Shown: positions 45,035-54,687 of the stretch, piece by piece
How positions within the stretch are numbered: the stretch's first letter is position 1
How the letters are laid out: each line of letters starts with the position of its first letter
Origin: Sphingomonas koreensis
Lineage (GTDB): Bacteria; Pseudomonadota; Alphaproteobacteria; Sphingomonadales; Sphingomonadaceae
Direction: 5' to 3'
Assembly (NCBI RefSeq): GCF_002797435.1
Contig: NZ_PGEN01000001.1
Location: 1,306,501 to 1,370,500, forward strand
DNA length: 64,000 bases
Program-made: the position numbers and the translations under genes
Notes under the pieces: model-generated
What the model was told of the DNA's origin: nothing
Seen by the model: the letters and a program-made list of their open reading frames with translations, nothing else
Databases searched by the model: none

Positions 45035-46810
45035 ATGTTGGAGTTCGCGCGACCAGGCCGCAGCACGCTCATCGCCGGGGGCGTGGGTGCGGCATATTTC
45101 ATGCTCGCGCTGGCGGCGATTTCCTTCACCCGGCTTAGCGACAATGTCGCGCTGCTCTGGCTGGCCAACGCACCCCTGCTGGCCGCGCTCTGCACGCGCC
45201 CGGTGCGCGAACACCGTCAGCTTCTGCTCGTCACCGCCTTGGCGTCGGGCCTCGCAACGATGGTGATCTCGCCCTTCTCGCCGCTCGCGCCGATCTTCAT
45301 TCTCGCCAATATCGGCGAAGTCGTCCTCGGCTGGTACTTGCTGCGCTATCTCGGGCAGGCACGCGGTGTCTTCCTCCGGCTGCGCTCGATTCCCGCCTTT
45401 GCCTTGTCGGCAGGCTTCATCGCGCCCGCCGCAAGCGGCTCGATCGCCGGGATCACCTTGTGGCTGGCACACGGGACCGAGCCAGCCTTCACCTGGGCAA
45501 ACTGGATGATCGGCCACGGGCTCGGCATCCTGATCGCGACGCCCGTCGCACTTCTGGTGCTCGGCGGACGCACCTATTGGGAAGGGCTGACCCGCCGGCG
45601 CGATGTCACCCGCCTGATCCTTGTGATGACCGGCACGATCGCGGTCGTCACCGCGACCTTCGCCCAGACCCGGTTGCCCCTGCTCTTTCTGCCGATCCTC
45701 CCGGCGATCATCGCCACGGCGATGTTCCGCTTCGCGGGCGCGGCGCTCAGCGTATTCGCGATCACCACCATCGGTGCAATCTTCACCATGGCAGGCCATG
45801 GGCCGGTTGAGTTGGTGATCGGAAGCCAGGCGCTTCACCTGCAATTTTTCCAGTTCTACCTCGGCATCGTCTTCCTGATCGTCCTGCCCTTCGCCACGCT
45901 GATGGCGGAGAATCGCCGCCTCGCCGACGCCGTCGCGGCGAGCGAGGCGCGCTACCGGATGATCGCGGACCACGCTTCGGACGCGATGCTGACGCTCGAT
46001 CCCTCGGGCACGATCCGCTTCGCCTCCCCTTCGGTGCGCGAACTCACCGGCTTCGAACCGCTCGCTCTGATCGGACGGAACGCGCTCAGCCTGATCGCTG
46101 AAGAGGATCGCGAGCATGTCCGCACCGTGCACCAAACCGCGATCGCGACTCCCGAGTCGGCGCACCGGGTCGAGTATCGCGGCCTGACTGCCACCGGTAC
46201 CACGCGCTGGTTCGAGACCACCGCACGTGCCGTCGCCAAGGAAGACGGCCGCGTCGCGAGCATCGTCAGCGTCGTGCGCGACCTCAGCCAGTACAAGGCG
46301 CGCGAGGCGGATCTGGAGCGTCAGGCGGCGACCGACCCGATGACCGGCGTACTCAACCGGCGCGCATTCGAGCGGCGGCTGTCGGAGAATGCATCACGCG
46401 AGTTCGGTCATGTCGGCACGCTGGCGGTACTCGACCTGGATCACTTCAAGGGCGTGAACGACCGGCTCGGCCATGCGGCAGGCGACGCCGCCCTGCTCAG
46501 CTTCGCCGATCTGATGCGCGCCAATCTGCGCAGCGAGGATGCGATCGCCCGGCTCGGCGGCGAGGAGTTCGCGATCCTGTTTCCGACGCTCTCCGCACCG
46601 GCCGCGCTCGCCACCTGCGAACGCCTGCGCCGTGCTCTCGAACGGACCGACATCGCCGCGGCCGAGGGAAATTTCCGGGTCACGGTGAGTATCGGCCTCG
46701 CCCCCATGCAACCCGGCATCCACGCCGACGAACTGATGCGCCGCGCCGATGCCGCGCTCTACCGGGCCAAATCCGCCGGCCGCAACCGCACCGTACTCGC
46801 CGACGGCTGA
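45035..46810 (+). CDS. Diguanylate cyclase with MASE1 sensor and PAS domain
   Basis: A 591-aa inner-membrane signalling protein. The MASE1 integral-membrane sensor has about eight helices (residues 10-290). A PAS domain follows (about 305-420, RYRMIADHASDAMLTLD), then a GGDEF domain (about 430-590). The active-site signature is RLGGEEFAIL, a functional variant, and the product-inhibition I-site RSED is present five residues before it. So it should make cyclic di-GMP and be feedback-inhibited. Signal unknown. Starts 52 bases after the thioesterase gene. Confidence 0.93.
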   Translation: MLEFARPGRSTLIAGGVGAAYFMLALAAISFTRLSDNVALLWLANAPLLAALCTRPVREHRQLLLVTALASGLATMVISPFSPLAPIFILANIGEVVLGWYLLRYLGQARGVFLRLRSIPAFALSAGFIAPAASGSIAGITLWLAHGTEPAFTWANWMIGHGLGILIATPVALLVLGGRTYWEGLTRRRDVTRLILVMTGTIAVVTATFAQTRLPLLFLPILPAIIATAMFRFAGAALSVFAITTIGAIFTMAGHGPVELVIGSQALHLQFFQFYLGIVFLIVLPFATLMAENRRLADAVAASEARYRMIADHASDAMLTLDPSGTIRFASPSVRELTGFEPLALIGRNALSLIAEEDREHVRTVHQTAIATPESAHRVEYRGLTATGTTRWFETTARAVAKEDGRVASIVSVVRDLSQYKAREADLERQAATDPMTGVLNRRAFERRLSENASREFGHVGTLAVLDLDHFKGVNDRLGHAAGDAALLSFADLMRANLRSEDAIARLGGEEFAILFPTLSAPAALATCERLRRALERTDIAAAEGNFRVTVSIGLAPMQPGIHADELMRRADAALYRAKSAGRNRTVLADG

Positions 46811-46814
46811 AGCG

Positions 46815-47318
46815 TTACTCCGCTGCTTCCTGCGGCGCGCCGTGCCCCTCGCCCGCAACATCTTCGGGCAGCGACCAGAGCAGGTCATGCTTGGTCAACG
46901 GGCGGCCATCATGGCTCATCACCTGTACCGGCGCGATCCGCCGGTGATCGCGCGCATCGACCAGCACGGGAGTCGCAGGCATCCCCGTCTCCCAGCGCTC
47001 ACCCCACTGCCGCAGCGCGACCATCGTGGGCAGCAGCGCAAAGCCCTTGTCGGTCAGGCGATACTCCACCTTGCGCCGGTCGTCGTCGCAGGTCTGGCGG
47101 GCCAGAATGCCGTGATCGACCAGCCGCGCGAGGCGGTTGGCGAGGATATTCCGGGCGATGCCCAGTTCGGACTGGAACTCCTCGAAATGATAGAGGCCGT
47201 TGAACGACGCCCGCAAAATCAGGAAGGACCAGCGCTCGCCCATCGCCTCCAGCGCGGCGGGCAGGCTGCAGTTGTTGGCCAACTGACGAAGCGGTTCTCG
47301 CAGTCCATTGTGACCCAT
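46815..47318 (-). CDS. HxlR-family transcriptional regulator
   Basis: A 167-aa winged-helix protein: CSLPAALEAMGERWSFLILRASFNGLYHFEEFQ, then IARNILANRLARLVDHGIL and YRLTDKGFALLPTM are the HxlR blocks. The C-terminal 60 residues (VLVDARDHRRIAPVQVMSHDGRPL) are an extension common in alphaproteobacterial members. It ends 4 bases from the convergent cyclase gene. Divergent from the CC_3452 gene 147 bases away. Confidence 0.92.
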   Translation of the reverse strand: MGHNGLREPLRQLANNCSLPAALEAMGERWSFLILRASFNGLYHFEEFQSELGIARNILANRLARLVDHGILARQTCDDDRRKVEYRLTDKGFALLPTMVALRQWGERWETGMPATPVLVDARDHRRIAPVQVMSHDGRPLTKHDLLWSLPEDVAGEGHGAPQEAAE

Positions 47319-47464
47319 AACCGTCGAACCTACTCCGAAATTCCCTGGTGGACAAACTGGTTCGGTTACCGCAATGCAGCACCAGTTTCCGATTGCAACT
47401 TAACGCCTATAGAGATAAGTAGCGATTCGCAACCTTTGTTGCGTACCCCAGGGAGAATTGCATC

Positions 47465-47776
47465 ATGACCCGCCTCGTTTCGCTTGCCGCCGCAGCGCTG
47501 TCGCTCGCGGCGATCATGCCCGCCACCGCCCAGACCCAGTCGGGCGCCCACTATGCCGCGACTGCGGTCGAAGCGCCCGGCAAGAGCAGCTTCGTCACGC
47601 AGAACACGATCTGGAAGTGCAAGGACGCGGTGTGCACCGCGCCCCGCGCCGCATCGCAGGACAAGGTCGTGTGCGAACGCGTCGTGCGCAACGTCGGCAC
47701 CCTCTCGGCCTTTACCGCCGGTGGCACCGCGTTCGATGCCGAGGCGCTCGCCGCCTGCAACGCACGCGCGCGCTGA
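47465..47776 (+). CDS. CC_3452-family secreted protein
   Basis: A 103-aa exported protein with signal peptide cleaved near residue 22 (ATA-QT). The mature part has the family features TIWKCKDAVCTAP and CERVVRNVGTLSAFTAGGTAFDAEALAACN, with four Cys that may form disulfides. Function unknown. A hairpin terminator follows. Confidence 0.88.
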   Translation: MTRLVSLAAAALSLAAIMPATAQTQSGAHYAATAVEAPGKSSFVTQNTIWKCKDAVCTAPRAASQDKVVCERVVRNVGTLSAFTAGGTAFDAEALAACNARAR

Positions 47777-47810
47777 TTCGAACGGCTTCAAGTCACACCA
47801 AAGCCACAGT

Positions 47811-47841
47811 GAAGCGGGCATCGGCATTGCCGGTGCCCGCT
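47811..47841 (+). terminator. Terminator of the CC_3452 gene
   Basis: Stem GCGGGCATCGGC paired (one G-T mismatch) with GCCGGTGCCCGC, followed by TTTG, 35 bases after the stop. Confidence 0.6.
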
Positions 47842-47892
47842 TTGCGTTGAAACATATTGCAAAGCAGCAGCCCGCCGCACCATCTTGGAGCG

Positions 47893-49980
47893 GTGCTGCG
47901 TCAATATGAACTTGTCGATCGGGTCCTGAGCTACGATCCCGAAGCGGATGAAGCGCTTCTCAACCGCGCATACGTGTTTTCGATGCACGCGCATGGCAGC
48001 CAGAAGCGCGCGTCCGGCGACCCCTATTTCAGCCATCCGATCGAGGTCGCGGGCATCCTGACCGACCTCCATCTCGACGACGAGACGATCGCGACTGCGA
48101 TCCTCCACGACACGATCGAGGACACGGTCGCGACGCCTGAGGAGATATTGAGCAAGTTCGGCCCCAGCGTCGCGCGGCTGGTGGACGGGGTCACCAAGCT
48201 TTCGAAGATCGAAGCGCAGACCGAGAATGAGCGCGCGGCAGAGAATCTGCGGAAATTCCTGCTCGCCATGTCCGACGACATTCGGGTGCTGCTGGTCAAG
48301 CTGGCCGACCGGCTGCACAACATGCGCACGCTCCATCATATTCCGAAGCCGGAGAAGCGCCGCCGCATCGCGCGCGAGACGATGGATATCTACGCGCCGC
48401 TCGCCGAGCGGATCGGCATGTATGAATTCATGACCGAGATGCAGACGCTCGCCTTCCGCGAACTCGAGCCCGAGGCCTATGAGTCGATCACCAAGCGGCT
48501 CGAAGGACTCAAGATCGAGGGTGAGGACCGCATCGCCAAGATCGGATCGGGTTTCAAGCTGCTGCTCTCGCGCGGCGGCGTCGATGCCGAAGTGCTGGGA
48601 CGCGAGAAACACCCCTATTCGATCTGGAAGAAGATGTCGGAGCGGCACGTCAGCTTCGAACAGCTGTCGGACATCATGGCGTTCCGCGCGATCGTCGGGA
48701 CCGAGGAAGAATGCTATCGCGCGCTTGGCATCATCCACCGCCGCTGGCCGTTCGTGCCCGGCCGGTTCAAGGACTATATCTCGACGCCCAAGCGCAACGG
48801 CTATCGCTCGCTGCACACTACGGTGATGCACGCCGGCGACACCCGCGTCGAAATCCAGATCCGCACGCAGGAGATGCATGCTCAGGCCGAGCACGGCCTC
48901 GCGGCGCACTGGGCGTACAAACAATCGGGCGTCCGCCCCGACACGCAGGTCCGCTGGATCCAGGACCTCGTCGAGATTCTCGAGACCGCCGAAAGCCCGG
49001 AGGAACTGCTCGAGCACACCCGGATGGCGATGTATCAGGATCGGATCTTCGCCTTCACACCCAAGGGCGAGCTGATCCAGCTACCCAAGGGCGCCACCCC
49101 GATCGACTTCGCCTATGCCGTCCATACCGATCTCGGCGATCAGGCGGTGGGTGCCAAGATCAACGGCCAGGTCGTGCCCCTGCGCACAGAAATTCAACAA
49201 GGCGACCAAGTCGCCATCCTGCGCTCGAAGGCGCAGCGGCCGCAGGATAACTGGCTCAACTTCGCGATCACCGGCAAGGCGCGCGCCGCGATCCGGCGGC
49301 ATCTGCGCCACAAGGAGCTGGACGAAACGATCGCGCTCGGCCGCAAGCTCTATGACGACATCGTCCGCCGCCTGCCGGTGCCCATCGGCGAGGAGGCGCT
49401 GGGCGCCGCGCTCACCCGCCTCAAGCTCGACGATGCCGACGCACTGATGGAGGCGATCGCGCGCCGAAAGCTCTCCGACGTCCAGGTGATGGAGGCGCTG
49501 ATGCCGGGATCGACCGAGGGCGACCTTGCCCCGCTTCCCGCCACACGCGATCCGATCTCGATCAAGGGCCTCACCCCCGGCGTCGCCTTCACCCTCGCCC
49601 CGTGCTGCCACCCGATCCCCGGCGATCGCATCGTCGGCGTGCGCCAGCCCGGCGAACCGATCGAGATCCACCAGATCAGCTGTCCCAAGCTCGACAATGT
49701 CGAGGACAAGGACTGGATCGACATCGGCTGGGGCGACAAGGCCGAGGGCGGCACCGCGCGCATCGCGGTGACGGTCAAGAACGAGCCCGGCGCGCTCGGT
49801 GCGGTCGCGACCCTGCTCGGCCAGCACAAGGCGAACATCCTCAACATCCGCTTCGACACGCGCGACACGACCTTCCACACCAACATGATCGACCTGGAGG
49901 TGCGTGACGCGGCCCATCTGATGAAGCTGATCGGCGCCCTGCGCGCGGCCGACGCGGTGAGTTCGGCCGAGCGCGCCTGA
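47893..49980 (+). CDS. rsh: Bifunctional (p)ppGpp synthetase/hydrolase (Rsh)
   Basis: Stringent-response enzyme; alphaproteobacteria typically have one such protein. A 695-aa protein from the GTG at 47893, matching the usual start MLRQYELVDRV; a TTG 12 codons upstream is less likely. Domains: HD hydrolase (about 25-180, with HD in AILHDTIEDT near 70), synthetase (about 235-345, FKDYISTPKRNGYRSLHT), TGS (about 375-435, FTPKGELIQLPKGATPIDFAYAVHT), a conserved Cys block (FTLAPCCHPIPGD), and a C-terminal ACT domain (about 625-690). Both catalytic domains look intact. Confidence 0.95.
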   Translation: MLRQYELVDRVLSYDPEADEALLNRAYVFSMHAHGSQKRASGDPYFSHPIEVAGILTDLHLDDETIATAILHDTIEDTVATPEEILSKFGPSVARLVDGVTKLSKIEAQTENERAAENLRKFLLAMSDDIRVLLVKLADRLHNMRTLHHIPKPEKRRRIARETMDIYAPLAERIGMYEFMTEMQTLAFRELEPEAYESITKRLEGLKIEGEDRIAKIGSGFKLLLSRGGVDAEVLGREKHPYSIWKKMSERHVSFEQLSDIMAFRAIVGTEEECYRALGIIHRRWPFVPGRFKDYISTPKRNGYRSLHTTVMHAGDTRVEIQIRTQEMHAQAEHGLAAHWAYKQSGVRPDTQVRWIQDLVEILETAESPEELLEHTRMAMYQDRIFAFTPKGELIQLPKGATPIDFAYAVHTDLGDQAVGAKINGQVVPLRTEIQQGDQVAILRSKAQRPQDNWLNFAITGKARAAIRRHLRHKELDETIALGRKLYDDIVRRLPVPIGEEALGAALTRLKLDDADALMEAIARRKLSDVQVMEALMPGSTEGDLAPLPATRDPISIKGLTPGVAFTLAPCCHPIPGDRIVGVRQPGEPIEIHQISCPKLDNVEDKDWIDIGWGDKAEGGTARIAVTVKNEPGALGAVATLLGQHKANILNIRFDTRDTTFHTNMIDLEVRDAAHLMKLIGALRAADAVSSAERA

Positions 49981-50044
49981 AAGATTCTTGCCGCGCGTCG
50001 CGGGTGCGCTAGGCTGGCACCACACTAGCCGAAAGGATCGTCCC

Positions 50045-51874
50045 TTGGATCGCCGCACCTTCCTCGCCTCCGGCACTGCGACCGCTGCGCTCGCCGCCTC
50101 ACCCGCCGCCCGCGCGCTCCAGGAGTCGGCCGCAAAACCAGCCGCGGGACCGGGCGATGCCGGGCTCAACGCGATCTTCGACGATGTGCTGCGCCAGACG
50201 ATCCAGCGCTCACCCGAACTCGCCACCTCAATCGGGTTCGACAAGGGGCCGGGCGCGGCGCTGAAGCGGCAGCTGACCGACCGCTCGCCGGCCGCCAAGG
50301 CGAAGGCGCAGGCCGAGACCAGGGCCGCGCTCGCCCGGATCGAAGCCGTCGATCCCGCGACGCTCTCCGAAGCCTCCAAGCTCGACCGCGAGATCGTCGC
50401 CTATTCGCTCAAGACCCAGCTGGTGCCGCGCGAGCGGTTCGATCTCGACGCGGTGATGCGCCCGTTCGCGATCTTCCAGCAGGGCGGCATCTATTTCTCG
50501 ATGCCCGATTTCCTCAACACCGCGCATACGATCAACACCGCGGACGATGCCGAGGCGCTGCTGTCGCGGCTCGAGCAGATGGGACAGGCACTCGACTACA
50601 ACACGCAGGAACAGGCAGATCTAGGCAAGCGCGGCGTCGTCGCCCCCGATTTCTGCCTCGACCTGACGATCGAGCAGATGGCCAAGCTGCGCGCGCCTGC
50701 GGCGGCCGACAACACCATCGCCAAATCGCTGGTCCGGCGCGCCGCGGCCAAGGGCATCGCGGGCGATTGGGGCACGCGCGCGGCCAGGATCATCGACGCG
50801 TCGGTCTACCCCGCGCTCGACCGCCAGATCGCGCTGATCAAGGCGCAGCGGGCCAAGGCCCGCACCAGCGCGGGCGTATGGGACGTGCCGCAGGGCGCGG
50901 ATATCTATGCGGCCGCGCTCGCACAGGCCACGACCACCAATTTCACGCCCGACGAAGTCCATAAGGTCGGGCTGGAGGAAGTGGCGCAGATCACCGCGGA
51001 ACTCGACACGATCCTCAAGGCTCAAGGCCTGACCAAGGGCAGCGTCGGCGAGCGGCTGACCGCGCTCAACCAGCGTCCCGATCAGCTCTGGCCCGATACC
51101 GCGCAGGGACGGATCGACCTCATCAAGTCGCTCAACGTCGATAACGACAAGATCGCCAAGCTGCTGCCTAAGATGTTCATCGACCCGACCCGGGCGCCGC
51201 TGGAGATCCGCGCGGTGCCGGTCGAGATTCAGGACGGCGCGTCGAACGGCTACTACAATCGCGCCGCGCTCGATGGCTCGCGCCCGGCCATCTACTTCAT
51301 CAACCTCAAGAGCGTCGGCGACTGGCCAAAATACACTTTGCCCTCGCTGACCTATCATGAGGGGCTCCCGGGCCATCACCTCCAGATCAGCACATCGCAG
51401 GCGGCCGAAGGGCCGATGATCCGTAAGTTCAGCTTCTTCGGCGCCTATACCGAAGGCTGGGCGCTCTATGCCGAACAGGTCGCCGACGAACTCGGCGCCT
51501 ACGCGACTGATCTGGAGCGCGCCGGCTATCTCCAGTCCTTCCTGTTCCGCGCCGCGCGGCTGGTGATCGACACTGGCATCCACGCCAAGAAGTGGAGCCG
51601 CGAGCAGGCCACCGACTATATGGTCGATACCGTCGGCTTCGCCCGACCGCGCTCGCAACGCGAAATCGAACGCTACTGCACCCAGCCGGGTCAGGCGTGC
51701 AGCTACAAGATCGGCCACACCAGCTGGGTCCGGGCGCGCCGGAAGGCGCAGGAGATCGCGGGCGCGAAGTTCGACCTCAAGCGCTTCCACGAGGTGATCC
51801 GCCGCGGCGCCGTTCCCCTCACCACGCTCGAAAGGCTGGTCGAGGAAGACGCGCGGCGGATGGCGGCGGGCTGA
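50045..51874 (+). CDS. DUF885 family Tat-exported protein (putative metallopeptidase)
   Basis: A 609-aa exported protein. The start is set at TTG 50045, 6 bases after AAAGGA, giving DRRTFLASG, a twin-arginine signal. The core is the DUF885 domain with YHEGLPGHHLQ near residue 438, a zinc-site-like HExxxxHH pattern, and a downstream YTEGWALYAE with Glu. These resemble carboxypeptidase-like metalloenzymes, but substrate is not known. It lies 64 bases after rsh. Confidence 0.88.
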   Translation: MDRRTFLASGTATAALAASPAARALQESAAKPAAGPGDAGLNAIFDDVLRQTIQRSPELATSIGFDKGPGAALKRQLTDRSPAAKAKAQAETRAALARIEAVDPATLSEASKLDREIVAYSLKTQLVPRERFDLDAVMRPFAIFQQGGIYFSMPDFLNTAHTINTADDAEALLSRLEQMGQALDYNTQEQADLGKRGVVAPDFCLDLTIEQMAKLRAPAAADNTIAKSLVRRAAAKGIAGDWGTRAARIIDASVYPALDRQIALIKAQRAKARTSAGVWDVPQGADIYAAALAQATTTNFTPDEVHKVGLEEVAQITAELDTILKAQGLTKGSVGERLTALNQRPDQLWPDTAQGRIDLIKSLNVDNDKIAKLLPKMFIDPTRAPLEIRAVPVEIQDGASNGYYNRAALDGSRPAIYFINLKSVGDWPKYTLPSLTYHEGLPGHHLQISTSQAAEGPMIRKFSFFGAYTEGWALYAEQVADELGAYATDLERAGYLQSFLFRAARLVIDTGIHAKKWSREQATDYMVDTVGFARPRSQREIERYCTQPGQACSYKIGHTSWVRARRKAQEIAGAKFDLKRFHEVIRRGAVPLTTLERLVEEDARRMAAG

Positions 51875-51895
51875 GCGACCGGTGCGGCCCGGGGC

Positions 51896-54496
51896 TTACT
51901 TGCCCCCGAGCCGCAGCGTCAGCGATGCACCCCACATGCGCGGTTCGCCCGCGATGAAGGTCGGCATACCCAGGCCGTCGCCGGTATTGCCCGCGTCCTT
52001 GATATATTCCTTGTCGAACAGGTTGGTGACGAAGCCCTCGATTCGCCAGCGGCCGTTGGCGGTCTCGATCCCGATGCGCGCATTGACCGTGGCAAAGGCG
52101 CCCTGAACCTCATCCTGCACGGTATCCGGGATGAGGTTACCGGTCTGCAACCGGGCGATGTCGTTGTCGTCGTCGAAGAAGACACGCGACTGCCAAGTGA
52201 CGTCCGGGGTGAAGTCGATCGCCACCGGCCCGACGTCGCCGCGCAGCGTCATGCCCGCCGACGCGCTGTGATCGGGCGAAAGGCGGAAGCGGTTGCCATC
52301 GCGCGCGCCCGCTTTGAAGCGGCTATGGTTATAGGCGTAGGTTGCGAACAGATTGACCCAGTCCGCCGGGTTCCAACGCATCTGGCCCTCGAACCCATAG
52401 CTTTCCGCCTTGCCGGCGTTGACCGTGACGAAGGTGGTGCCGACCTGCTCGGTCGTCTGGAAGTTGCTGTAGTCATAGTAGAAAGCCGCGGCGTCGAAGA
52501 ACAGGGTGCGGCCCATCAACTCGGTCTTGAGACCGACTTCGAAGCTGTCGACCGTTTCGGCAGGCAAGACGTTGAACCGCGCCGCGCCGCTTGGCGCTGC
52601 GGGCGGGGAGACGCCTAGCACTTCGGGCCGGCGTCCGCGCGCGTAATTGGCATAGACGCTTGCCTGCGGGCTGAGCTCGTAGCGAGCCGTGGCGCGCCAG
52701 GTGAAGCCGCCGCTGTCGTTGCTCGCTTCGGCCAGATTGCCGTTACCCGCGGTCGGCTGGAGGCCGAGGCCGAACATCGGCACCGGGTAGAGCGCCGATT
52801 GCGGGATGTTGGCCGCGCCCGGCACCGCGAGCGCGTTGAGCAGCGCGGTTCGCGTCGGCTCGCTCTGACTGAGTGCGCCGATGAACCCGCCCAGGATCGA
52901 GCGGCCATTCTGCACCGACGCGGTATAGCGCGTCCGCTTGTCGTCGCGGCTGTAGCGGATGCCGCCGCCGATCTGGAATGCGTCGGTCACGTCGAAGGTG
53001 ACGTCGGCGAACAGGTCCCATGCCTTGGTCCGGCTGAAATTGGTGCTGGTTTCGCGATGCGCACTCTTGAGGTTCGCGGCGATGCCGGTGGCGGTCGCGA
53101 CAGGCAGGATCAAATTGGTCTGTGCGTCGATCACCGCGTCGCGGTTGGGCGTTCCAGCCGGAACCAGCGTGGAGACATTCTGGCGCACGATGCCGCGCAG
53201 CAGTTGGCTGGTGAAGGCGGTGTTGCCGAATACCGAGATCGGCGCCGGATCGGTCGCCGGGCGGCCCGGGATCGCGCCGCCACCGTTCAGCGCGTTGGCG
53301 ACCCGCGCCAGCGCCACGCGCTCGTCGAACTGCGAGGGCGCGCGCTGATGCCCGTCCTCGTAGAAATAGGTCGCGCCGACAAAGCCCTTGAGCGGGCCGC
53401 CATTGTCCCAGTTGAGGCGCAGCGTCGCCATGGTCTGGGTGCCAGCCGCGTCCTCCGCCGCGGTCAGCGCGGGGAGCGAAATGCCGTCGGCGTCGAAGAT
53501 CTCGGTGCCGCTGAATTCGCGATAGGCGAGCGTGCCGTTGAGCGCGAAACCGTTGCCGAGCTCGGCATTGGCGATCCCGGTGACGCCCCAAACCTCACGC
53601 TCGAGACCGAGGCGTTTGCCGCCTTCGAACCCCGGGCCAGCGGCAAGCGCCGCGCCGCTATTGCGGCCGCGATTGCCGATCACCGCGCCGGTGATCGTGT
53701 CGGTCGGGTTGTAGGCGATCGACTTGAACGCAGTGCCGGTGGCGCGATCGGTCTGGTAGTTGCCGATCAGGTCGAAAGTGAAGCCCGCCGGCTCCCAGCG
53801 CAGGCTGCCGCGTACCGCCTCGCTCTCGATCCCATTGAAGTCGCGCCCGCCCAGCAGATCCTCGACGAAGCCGTCACGCTTCTTGACGCGCGCCGCGGCG
53901 CGGATGGCGAGATTCTCGGCCAGCGGGATGTTCCACGTCCCGTCAACGCGATACATGCCATAGTCGCCGCCCGACACATGCAGCATGCCATAGCCGGCCT
54001 TCGGATCGGCCTTGGCCTGGATCAGGTTGACCGCACCGATAAGCGCGCCGCGGCCATACAGGGTCGATTGCGGGCCCTTGGCGACCTCGATCCGCTCCAT
54101 ATCGAACAACTCGACATAGGAACCGCGCGACTTGGAGATCGACACGCCATCCTGAAACACCGACACGCGCGGTTCGTTGAACGCGCTGCCCGAATCCGAG
54201 GTGATGCCGCGCATCACGAAGCCGGGATTGTTGGGCGACTGATTCTGCACCTCGAACCCCGGCACGTAGCGCGAGAGCGCGTCGAACTCCTGGATACTGA
54301 GCCGCTCGAGAAACTTGTCGTCATAGGCGGTCAGCGCGAACGGCACCTCGATCGGGCGCTGTTCGACGAACTGCGCGGTGACTACGATCTCACCCTCGGT
54401 GGGGGCCTCTGCCGGCGCCTCCTGCGCCAGTGCGGGAACGGCTGTGACCAGCGCGATCGAACTGGCGAGCATCGGAAGCGGGAAGCGGATCGGCAT
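51896..54496 (-). CDS. TonB-dependent receptor
   Basis: An 866-aa outer-membrane transporter from the ATG at 54496, following AGGGGCT. Signal peptide to about residue 24 (ALAQ). TonB-box-like GEIVVTAQ precedes the plug domain (about 35-150) with FVMRGITSDSGSAFNEPRVSVFQDGV. This pattern is typical of the sphingomonad receptors for carbohydrates or aromatic compounds rather than siderophores. The barrel ends in LRLGGK, with no terminal aromatic. No Fur-like box is seen upstream. Ligand unknown. Confidence 0.9.
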   Translation of the reverse strand: MPIRFPLPMLASSIALVTAVPALAQEAPAEAPTEGEIVVTAQFVEQRPIEVPFALTAYDDKFLERLSIQEFDALSRYVPGFEVQNQSPNNPGFVMRGITSDSGSAFNEPRVSVFQDGVSISKSRGSYVELFDMERIEVAKGPQSTLYGRGALIGAVNLIQAKADPKAGYGMLHVSGGDYGMYRVDGTWNIPLAENLAIRAAARVKKRDGFVEDLLGGRDFNGIESEAVRGSLRWEPAGFTFDLIGNYQTDRATGTAFKSIAYNPTDTITGAVIGNRGRNSGAALAAGPGFEGGKRLGLEREVWGVTGIANAELGNGFALNGTLAYREFSGTEIFDADGISLPALTAAEDAAGTQTMATLRLNWDNGGPLKGFVGATYFYEDGHQRAPSQFDERVALARVANALNGGGAIPGRPATDPAPISVFGNTAFTSQLLRGIVRQNVSTLVPAGTPNRDAVIDAQTNLILPVATATGIAANLKSAHRETSTNFSRTKAWDLFADVTFDVTDAFQIGGGIRYSRDDKRTRYTASVQNGRSILGGFIGALSQSEPTRTALLNALAVPGAANIPQSALYPVPMFGLGLQPTAGNGNLAEASNDSGGFTWRATARYELSPQASVYANYARGRRPEVLGVSPPAAPSGAARFNVLPAETVDSFEVGLKTELMGRTLFFDAAAFYYDYSNFQTTEQVGTTFVTVNAGKAESYGFEGQMRWNPADWVNLFATYAYNHSRFKAGARDGNRFRLSPDHSASAGMTLRGDVGPVAIDFTPDVTWQSRVFFDDDNDIARLQTGNLIPDTVQDEVQGAFATVNARIGIETANGRWRIEGFVTNLFDKEYIKDAGNTGDGLGMPTFIAGEPRMWGASLTLRLGGK

Positions 54497-54590
54497 GATT
54501 GAGAGCCCCTGTTGACGTGGACGGAATGTCCCGGTCGGGGCCTCATGTCGGCAATTGGTGACGAACCTGTTGCAGCGCACCATTGCACGC

Positions 54591-54623
54591 AAAAAAAGCC
54601 CGCCCGGCACGGGCCGGACGGGC
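54591..54623 (-). terminator. Intrinsic terminator downstream of the DUF6607 gene
   Basis: On the minus strand, stem GCCCGTCCGG/CCGGGCGGGC (54614-54623 with 54598-54607) followed by seven T residues (54591-54597). Sits 65 bases after the DUF6607 stop and separates that operon from the next receptor. Confidence 0.85.
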
Positions 54624-54687
54624 AAGGAAATCGGCACATGGGGTGCCGGAGGGTCTCGTTCAGGTTGCGGCGCCGGCTCGCTCCCGA

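Noticed and set aside
47420..47450. TTGCGAATCGCTA-like sequence (reverse strand) before the CC_3452 gene as a further Fur box
   Set aside because: Only half of the motif fits and the neighbouring genes have no iron link.
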